From assembly GCA_032117095.1 (NCBI GenBank), contig JAULZZ010000016.1, forward strand, positions 1-9,831: a stretch of DNA of 9,831 nucleotides, written 5' to 3'. The DNA is from REEB470 sp032117095. Lineage in GTDB: Bacteria; Bacillota; Bacilli; Paenibacillales; YIM-B00363. Made by a program: the position numbers and the translations under genes. This document shows positions 5,892 through 9,831 of this stretch, piece after piece (within the stretch, counting starts at the first letter, position 1; each line of letters opens with the position of its first letter). The notes under the pieces are model-generated. The model was not told the origin of the DNA. It saw nothing but the letters and a program-made list of their open reading frames with translations, and searched no databases.

Positions 5892-7232
5892 ATGACCATG
5901 CGCATGGCTGCATTGATGATGTCTATTTTATTGATTTTGTTGTACGGCACGGTCGGCTGGGGGGTTTTGGAGCATCGCCAACAAGCGCGTTTGGCGATTC
6001 AAGCAGACAACCAGTACCAACGGGCATTCCACGAAATGACCGATCATCTCGTTTCGTTGCAAAACCAGCTCGGACAAACGATCGCGCTCTCCGAAGGTTC
6101 TTCATTGCATCGGCGGGGGATGATGAAAATATGGCAAATCGCCAGTGAGGCGCGCGCCGAGATCAATCAATTGCCTTTGGCAAATGGGAAACTCGATGCT
6201 ACAGAACAGTTGTTGGCGAACTTACAGCAGTTTGCGTATCGTGTGGCGGTAAGACCGCAAAATTCATCTGCTTTACAGCAACAAGACGTTCGTCTGTTGC
6301 ATGCGTTGCACCAACAGGCACAAACGGTCGTCACAGACGTACAGGCGTTGCAAAACACCATTTTTACGAAACAGTTGCATTGGTTGGATGCGGAACGTTG
6401 GTGGACAAAAGAAAACAGCAAAGCAAAACCCCATGGCATTGTGGCGGGCATCACGGCGATGAATGACCACGTAAATGGGTTCAAAGCACTCCCTTGGGGC
6501 GAAGCGGAGGGGGCTGAGGCGTTGACTGCGAAAAGACTGTCAGGAAAGCCGGTTTCTGACGCAGACATTCGCCAAAAAGCGATGGCGTTTGCCCACGTGG
6601 ATCAAAAAGCAATCCGTGTGCTACAACACCAAGGGCAAAAAAGTGAATTGCCGACAGTTTCCGTCACGGTGCAAAAGGACAAACAAAGCACGGCGCAACT
6701 CGAATATACGGTAAAAGGCGGTCATTTGCTCTCTTATTCCGTAGAACGCCCGATCGCCAAGCCCCAGTGGACGATGCAAAAAGCGATTCAACAAGCCGAA
6801 AAATTTGGACAGCAGCACGGATTTGGCACGTTAGAAACGATCGGGGTCGATCGTTATGACGATACTTTGCACATCCAGCTTGCCAAAGTGACGCAAAATG
6901 TGACCATTTATCCGCAACAAATCATGATGACCGTCGCTTTGGACGATGGGGAAGTGGTACAACTCGATGCAACCCCCTATTGGCTGGAACAACATCCGCG
7001 CAAGATGAATCCGCCAACATGGACAGCACAAAAAGCCAAAGCACGTTTGCAACCCGAAATGCAGGTTACTTCGACGACGTTGGCACTGCTTCGCAACGAA
7101 CAAAAGCAAGAAGTATTGTGTTACGAATTCGTGGGAAGTATTCATGGCGAGACGTATAAGGTGCACATCAATGCCAATAGCGGGGAAGAAGAAGGGATCG
7201 AGAAAATGTATGCCGATCAAAAAAATGCGTAG
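5892..7232 (+). CDS. ypeB: Germination protein YpeB (446 aa)
   Basis: YpeB stabilises the cortex-lytic enzyme SleB in the inner spore membrane or integument and restrains it in dormant spores. The N-terminal hydrophobic segment (about residues 6-24) serves as anchor or uncleaved signal. Next comes the diagnostic YQRAFHEMT (42-50), with IASEARAEINQLPL (83-96) and HWLDAERWW (163-171). Three PepSY-like repeats fill about 216-440, ending in HINANSGEEEGI. The length equals the Bacillus protein (about 450 aa). The start at 5892 has AAGGGGG 10 bases upstream; ATGs at 5898 and 5904 are alternatives. It lies 75 bases after mecA. The usual partner gene sleB is not adjacent, which is unusual. Confidence 0.93.
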   Translation: MTMRMAALMMSILLILLYGTVGWGVLEHRQQARLAIQADNQYQRAFHEMTDHLVSLQNQLGQTIALSEGSSLHRRGMMKIWQIASEARAEINQLPLANGKLDATEQLLANLQQFAYRVAVRPQNSSALQQQDVRLLHALHQQAQTVVTDVQALQNTIFTKQLHWLDAERWWTKENSKAKPHGIVAGITAMNDHVNGFKALPWGEAEGAEALTAKRLSGKPVSDADIRQKAMAFAHVDQKAIRVLQHQGQKSELPTVSVTVQKDKQSTAQLEYTVKGGHLLSYSVERPIAKPQWTMQKAIQQAEKFGQQHGFGTLETIGVDRYDDTLHIQLAKVTQNVTIYPQQIMMTVALDDGEVVQLDATPYWLEQHPRKMNPPTWTAQKAKARLQPEMQVTSTTLALLRNEQKQEVLCYEFVGSIHGETYKVHINANSGEEEGIEKMYADQKNA

Positions 7233-7296
7233 TGTTTGTGCACCCCGTTGTTGGGGAGATGGATTTCATAACAATGAATTGAACTTAAAATTGAAA
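7233..7296. other. Convergent intergenic gap between ypeB and comB
   Basis: A CCCC/GGGG hairpin with a six-base loop (7243-7256) follows the ypeB stop but lacks a T-run on either strand. No clear terminator or other feature is visible for either gene. Confidence 0.4.
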
Positions 7297-8028
7297 TTAT
7301 AAGATGATCCGGCCATCACGCCCGTAAGGGACGATGGCTTTTTCGTTTAGTTTGGCACAGTCATCGATGTCTTCTCCGAGGCCTAACGTACGTAAACGGT
7401 GCGCGCTCGCACAGCCGTGCAATTGTGCGGACACGTGCGCTTGGAGTAACGCTTCGGATGGAAAAAAAGTAGGGGATACGAGCTGTTCCATGGCGCAGGC
7501 CAAGTCGTTGCACGGGGTGTTTTGGGGAAGGTACGGACGCCACATGCGAAGAAGGACACCTGCGCACAACCCGTCTTCGAGGGCAAACGCTCCTTTTGTC
7601 CCTGCGCAATACAGCACAATGTGGCGTCCTGTTTTTAAGGCGGCGTGGGCGCAGGCATGGACGTTCGTCAATGCTGCGATAAACAACGTATGTGCTTTCA
7701 TCGCATCGACGATCGCTTTTGTTCCATTCGTCGTCGTCAACAACAAGCGACGTTGCGCCACGCGTGCTGGTGTGAACGAAGACGGCGAATTTCCGTAGTC
7801 GCATCCCGCGAGTGGGCGACCGTTGTGTTCCCCTGCCAAAAGGTCATCGGGCATTCGTTGTTGTAGCGCTTCTTGTACGGTAGAAACGGGTATAATTTGC
7901 GTGGCCCCGTGCGCCAACGCCGCGACGATGGTCGAGGTAGCACGCAATACATCGATGACAATGACGACACGCTGAGCCACGTCCGCAGGGAGAGGGGCGG
8001 TTCCATATACGAGGCAATCGATGCGCAT
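7297..8028 (-). CDS. comB: 2-phosphosulfolactate phosphatase (243 aa)
   Basis: Removes phosphate from (R)-2-phospho-3-sulfolactate to give (R)-3-sulfolactate; the family is Mg2+-dependent. Matching motifs are VIVIDVLRATSTI (22-34), LLAGEHNGRPLAGCDYGNSP (63-82), LLTTTNGTKAI (96-106), CAGTKGAFALEDGLCAG (141-157) and EDIDDCAKLNE (219-229). It ends PYGRDGRII as usual. The length fits the family (about 230-245 aa). I chose the ATG at 8028 because homology begins there. The frame is open to 8277, but that portion is antiparallel-frame overlap with comA. No good Shine-Dalgarno is visible; the start lies 8 bases after the comA stop, so translational coupling is likely. The methanogen use is coenzyme M; in Bacillus the homologue YitC acts in sulfolactate formation. 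Confidence 0.93.
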   Translation of the reverse strand: MRIDCLVYGTAPLPADVAQRVVIVIDVLRATSTIVAALAHGATQIIPVSTVQEALQQRMPDDLLAGEHNGRPLAGCDYGNSPSSFTPARVAQRRLLLTTTNGTKAIVDAMKAHTLFIAALTNVHACAHAALKTGRHIVLYCAGTKGAFALEDGLCAGVLLRMWRPYLPQNTPCNDLACAMEQLVSPTFFPSEALLQAHVSAQLHGCASAHRLRTLGLGEDIDDCAKLNEKAIVPYGRDGRIIL

Positions 8029-8036
8029 GGCGTGGA

Positions 8037-8843
8037 TTACACGGAGGCGATCGCCAGTGTGGGCGAATGCGTCGTACAGAGGAGCGTGTCGGCACGCAAG
8101 CCTCGACGCAATGATTCGAGGGACAAGACATCGGCAGGATTGACGTTCCCTATCGCGACGTGTGGTCCGAGGATGCGCAGGAGCGTCACGTGTTGGGCAG
8201 GGAGGGGGGCTTCCCATAGGATTTTCGTGGGATCGTCGAGTGTATTGAGGATCGTTTGGATGTCTTCCGTACGGCACATGCCGTCTTCGTCAAAGATGCC
8301 ACTGCGTCCGGATTCGCGCGCTTCGAGGATGACAAAGGAAGCACCACATGCCAAATCTTCGCGGACTGTGTTTGCCAATGCCTGCGGATCGATGGCATTC
8401 GCGCTTGTTTTGGAGCCGTATTCCGTGATGACCTCGAGTCCTTCACGTCGCGCCCGTGCAATGCAGGCACTGCGCATTTCCCGAGACAGGGGCACTGTTC
8501 CATCGGAAATTTCCATACATCGGATGCCTAAATCTATGATTTTCTTAAAAAAATGATCCGATTGTCCGTGCATGACTGCAATTTCAAACAGCGTCCCTCC
8601 GAACATGACGTGTACGCCCGCTTCTTGTGCAAAAGCGATTTTACGGGTGAGCACCTGCGGGGGGTATAACACCCCAGAGCCAAAGCCGAGTTTGATCCAT
8701 CGCATGTACGGGGCACTTTGTTCCAATAAGTCATAAAAGGCGTGAAGCCCCAGCCCTTTGTCGATGACCATCGTAGGGGAACACGAAGGAAGGTGCGCAT
8801 CGTTTGGATCGAGTAAGCAGGGATGCCAAGGTAGGGGATTCAT
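8037..8843 (-). CDS. comA: Phosphosulfolactate synthase (268 aa)
   Basis: Adds sulfite to phosphoenolpyruvate to form (R)-2-phospho-3-sulfolactate, in a (beta/alpha)8-barrel fold. Family motifs seen are TMVIDKGLGL (24-33), KLGFGSGVL (51-59), FGGTLFEIA (81-89), EISDGTVPLS (111-120), ITEYGSK (139-145), ILEARESGRSGIFD (172-185), ILWEAPLPAQH (208-218) and GPHVAIGNVNPADVL..LESLRRGLR (226-250). All the conserved acidic and basic residues I expect are present. AGGAGG (8857-8852) sits 8 bases before the ATG at 8843, fixing the start. It leads an operon with comB. The Bacillus subtilis homologue is YitD, and sulfolactate is a known abundant spore solute there. No ComC-type dehydrogenase or later coenzyme M gene is in the window, which fits sulfolactate as end product. 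Confidence 0.95.
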   Translation of the reverse strand: MNPLPWHPCLLDPNDAHLPSCSPTMVIDKGLGLHAFYDLLEQSAPYMRWIKLGFGSGVLYPPQVLTRKIAFAQEAGVHVMFGGTLFEIAVMHGQSDHFFKKIIDLGIRCMEISDGTVPLSREMRSACIARARREGLEVITEYGSKTSANAIDPQALANTVREDLACGASFVILEARESGRSGIFDEDGMCRTEDIQTILNTLDDPTKILWEAPLPAQHVTLLRILGPHVAIGNVNPADVLSLESLRRGLRADTLLCTTHSPTLAIASV

Positions 8844-8887
8844 CGGGTACGCCTCCTAATCGCCGCATGTGTGCGTGGTCGTAGTGT

Positions 8888-8920
8888 ATGCCCGAGGGGG
8901 TAGGCGTGTGCCTACGGCAT
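8888..8920 (-). promoter_or_regulatory. Stable hairpin in the comA leader
   Basis: GTAGGC (8900-8905) and GCCTAC (8910-8915) form a perfect stem with a four-base loop. An outer ATGCC/GGCAT stem (8888-8892/8916-8920) is joined by a seven-base bulge on one side. On the minus strand this lies between the likely comA promoter and its ribosome binding site. It could be an operator, a leader structure or a plus-strand terminator (four Ts follow). No known riboswitch is recognised. Confidence 0.45.
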
Positions 8921-8952
8921 TTTCACGAAGGGGAAAGGGAGGGGGTGTAGTT

Positions 8953-8982
8953 TTTATATGAAACCGTAGTGTAATGCGTCGA
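8953..8982 (-). promoter_or_regulatory. Weak candidate promoter of comA
   Basis: On the minus strand, TCGACG (8982-8977, 4/6) and TATAAA (8958-8953, 5/6) are 18 bases apart. The overlapping CATATAAA also has some resemblance to sporulation (SigE/SigK-like) -10 boxes. An inverted repeat GTGTAA/TTACAC (8969-8974/8992-8997) straddles the -35 and could be an operator. Which sigma factor is used cannot be decided from sequence alone. Confidence 0.3.
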
Positions 8983-9094
8983 TACGATTGGTTACACGTA
9001 ATAAGCGTCAAATCATCCCCACCTTGAGACAATGAACCTAGACTGTTCGCATCATATATTTCATATCAAGAAAAATTCATCCAGCATAAAAAAA

Positions 9095-9122
9095 TTGACA
9101 TCGTTTTTTTTATATGTATAAT
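9095..9122 (+). promoter_or_regulatory. Consensus SigA promoter
   Basis: Perfect TTGACA (9095-9100) and perfect TATAAT (9117-9122) are separated by 16 bases containing an eight-T tract. This is the strongest promoter in the window. Transcription should start near 9129, just before the AAGGAGTGA ribosome binding site at 9137-9145. Confidence 0.85.
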
Positions 9123-9151
9123 AGGGGGGAACGAGAAAGGAGTGATATGCG

Positions 9152-9528
9152 ATGAAAAATCGTGATCCTAAGAAGCATCATGCGGATGCATGCGTTGTTT
9201 TTTCCACAGCGCTGTACGGCGGTATATGAAAAATGGAATGCATTGGACAAATGCAGTGTGTGGCGTGATGTCTACACGGAGGGATAAGCCCGATACGTTG
9301 CCGAGGGGATGCGGTGTCACCTGAGCAGGCGATGGATACAGCAAAGCCTGCAAAGTCCTTGAACAAAAATTTGTTCGTGATTGGAGCGTCATCCGTATGT
9401 CTCCGTATTTTTATTACACCGGTTGCACCAACTGCTATTCTGCAGAGGACGTTCAAAAAGCACAAATAACCGATGAAAAATCACCAAATTCAACAACCAA
9501 TACACCAAATGAGAGAAGGTATTTTTAA
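9152..9528 (+). pseudogene. Probable frame-broken gene behind the consensus promoter
   Basis: AAGGAGTGA lies 6 bases before the ATG at 9152, but that frame ends after 25 codons (TGA 9227-9229). The neighbouring frames then look protein-like in turn. One reads RCTAVYEKWNALDKCSVWRD and ends at 9279-9281. Another reads KACKVLEQKFVRDWSVIR and MSPYFYYTGCTNCYSAEDV, ending at 9526-9528 and overlapping the next gene as TAATG. A six-T run (9198-9203) is a natural site for the first frame change. The simplest reading is one gene with two or three frameshifts, from decay or sequencing error. Alternatives are coupled small ORFs: 9152-9229, then 9226-9324 (sharing ATGA), then 9397-9528 (43 aa). No family is recognised. 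Confidence 0.4.
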
Positions 9529-9831
9529 TGAAAAAGTTCGGTTATCGCTTTGCCCTGATTGCGGGCGTCACTTCATTGCTCGTTTCTGCTTTGATTGCCC
9601 CAGTGTCGCTTGCGAAACCCTCTGGAAAGAATGTTCCTTCAACACAAACCAAACAAACCAAACAAACCAAACAAACCAAACAAACCAAACAAACCAAACC
9701 AAGCCAAAAAATCGCTGTCCTCCCTGTTGCTGGGGTTGCTGTCCTTGGAGCAGGCACTGTAATTAAAATAGTTGGTATTTATATTGGCCTATGCGGGTTG
9801 AAAACTCCAGCAGATTGTGGAAAAAATGCGG
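9528..9831 (+). CDS. Secreted repeat-bearing protein of unknown function, 3' end outside the window
   Basis: The ATG at 9528 has AGAAGG (9514-9519) 8 bases upstream and overlaps the stop of the preceding frame (TAATG), so coupling is likely. Residues 1-29 are a textbook Sec signal peptide (MKKFGYR, hydrophobic core, VSLA then K). A Lys/Thr/Gln linker of six exact QTK units (40-57) follows. Then comes a hydrophobic, glycine-rich segment (about 62-88) and a small CGLKTPADCG motif with Cys89 and Cys97. At least 101 codons are visible before the window ends. The layout (signal, basic low-complexity spacer, hydrophobic segment) would suit a wall- or membrane-associated protein or small secreted peptide precursor; this is inference. 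I recognise no family. Confidence 0.7.
   Translation, partial: MKKFGYRFALIAGVTSLLVSALIAPVSLAKPSGKNVPSTQTKQTKQTKQTKQTKQTKPSQKIAVLPVAGVAVLGAGTVIKIVGIYIGLCGLKTPADCGKNA
9645..9698 (+). repeat. Six perfect 9-bp tandem repeats (CAAACCAAA), encoding (QTK)6
   Basis: Six identical copies of CAAACCAAA run from 9645 to 9698 in frame, each coding Gln-Thr-Lys. Because the unit is a multiple of three, copy-number change would lengthen or shorten the linker without breaking the frame. The exact identity at third positions points to recent slippage-driven expansion. Confidence 0.95.

Noticed and set aside
8029..8277. N-terminal extension of comB
   Set aside because: The extra residues are an out-of-frame reading of comA and are unlike ComB proteins, which begin at about MRIDCLVYG.
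7873..8556. 227-codon plus-strand open frame
   Set aside because: It is antisense to comA and comB, has no family resemblance and no ribosome binding site.
9270..9365. GC-rich stretch before the 3' part of the broken gene, considered as a riboswitch (c-di-GMP, cobalamin or TPP type)
   Set aside because: Only short fragments resemble any consensus (for example GCAAAGCC); the conserved core order and stems of these classes are not present.
9178..9465. 95-codon minus-strand open frame across the broken-gene region
   Set aside because: There is no ribosome binding site at its start, and the strong promoter, ribosome binding site and coupled downstream gene are all on the plus strand. I cannot exclude it completely because the plus-strand frames are themselves interrupted.
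9645..9698. CRISPR-like tandem array
   Set aside because: The repeat unit is 9 bases with no spacers and is in frame inside a coding sequence.

Overview
The window looks like chromosome of an endospore-forming Bacillota (class Bacilli). It encodes a YpeB-type germination protein, a MecA-type ClpC adaptor, a Bacillus-length SerA and the ComA/ComB sulfolactate pair. The housekeeping genes have strong Shine-Dalgarno sites and SigA-like promoters. The roughly half-GC composition and overall style would suit an Alicyclobacillaceae-like lineage, but that placement is inference and no rRNA is present to test it.

Layout. (1) 2-619 is an accessory edge. It holds the C-terminal part of an AAA-ATPase-like/PD-(D/E)XK protein broken by a 10-N assembly gap, then the first ~40 codons of a second family member that stops just before its Walker A region. 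(2) 620-962 is AT-rich and gene-free. It contains an 11-bp perfect inverted repeat enclosing smaller hairpins (670-775), a long AT-rich terminator-like palindrome (854-899) and a SigA promoter (879-907). (3) 963-1925 (+) is an orphan secreted protein with six cysteines. (4) 1986-4599 (-) holds serA (530 aa) with its own promoter, palindrome and terminator, preceded by a membrane-anchored protein of unknown function. (5) 4822-5001 (+) is a 59-aa membrane-protein gene with a near-perfect ribosome binding site. It is followed by a rho-independent terminator, then mecA (5208-5816) and ypeB (5892-7232). (6) 7297-8843 (-) is a comA-comB operon for the first two steps of 3-sulfolactate synthesis from phosphoenolpyruvate and sulfite. 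(7) 8844-9831 (+) has a consensus SigA promoter and strong ribosome binding site in front of what looks like a frame-broken gene. This overlaps by TAATG a truncated secreted-protein gene carrying six exact QTK repeats.

How it fits together. ypeB and comAB both suggest spore biology: cortex-lytic enzyme control in one case, and a sulfolactate solute known from Bacillus spores in the other. They are convergent rather than one operon. serA (serine synthesis) and mecA (regulated proteolysis) are ordinary housekeeping genes. The accessory material is at the two ends: nuclease/ATPase remnants on the left, and the broken gene plus repeat-bearing secreted protein on the right. I do not see a complete new defence or mobile system. 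The least explained parts are the 670-775 element, the secreted orphan at 963 and the 9095-9831 unit, which is cut by the window edge.
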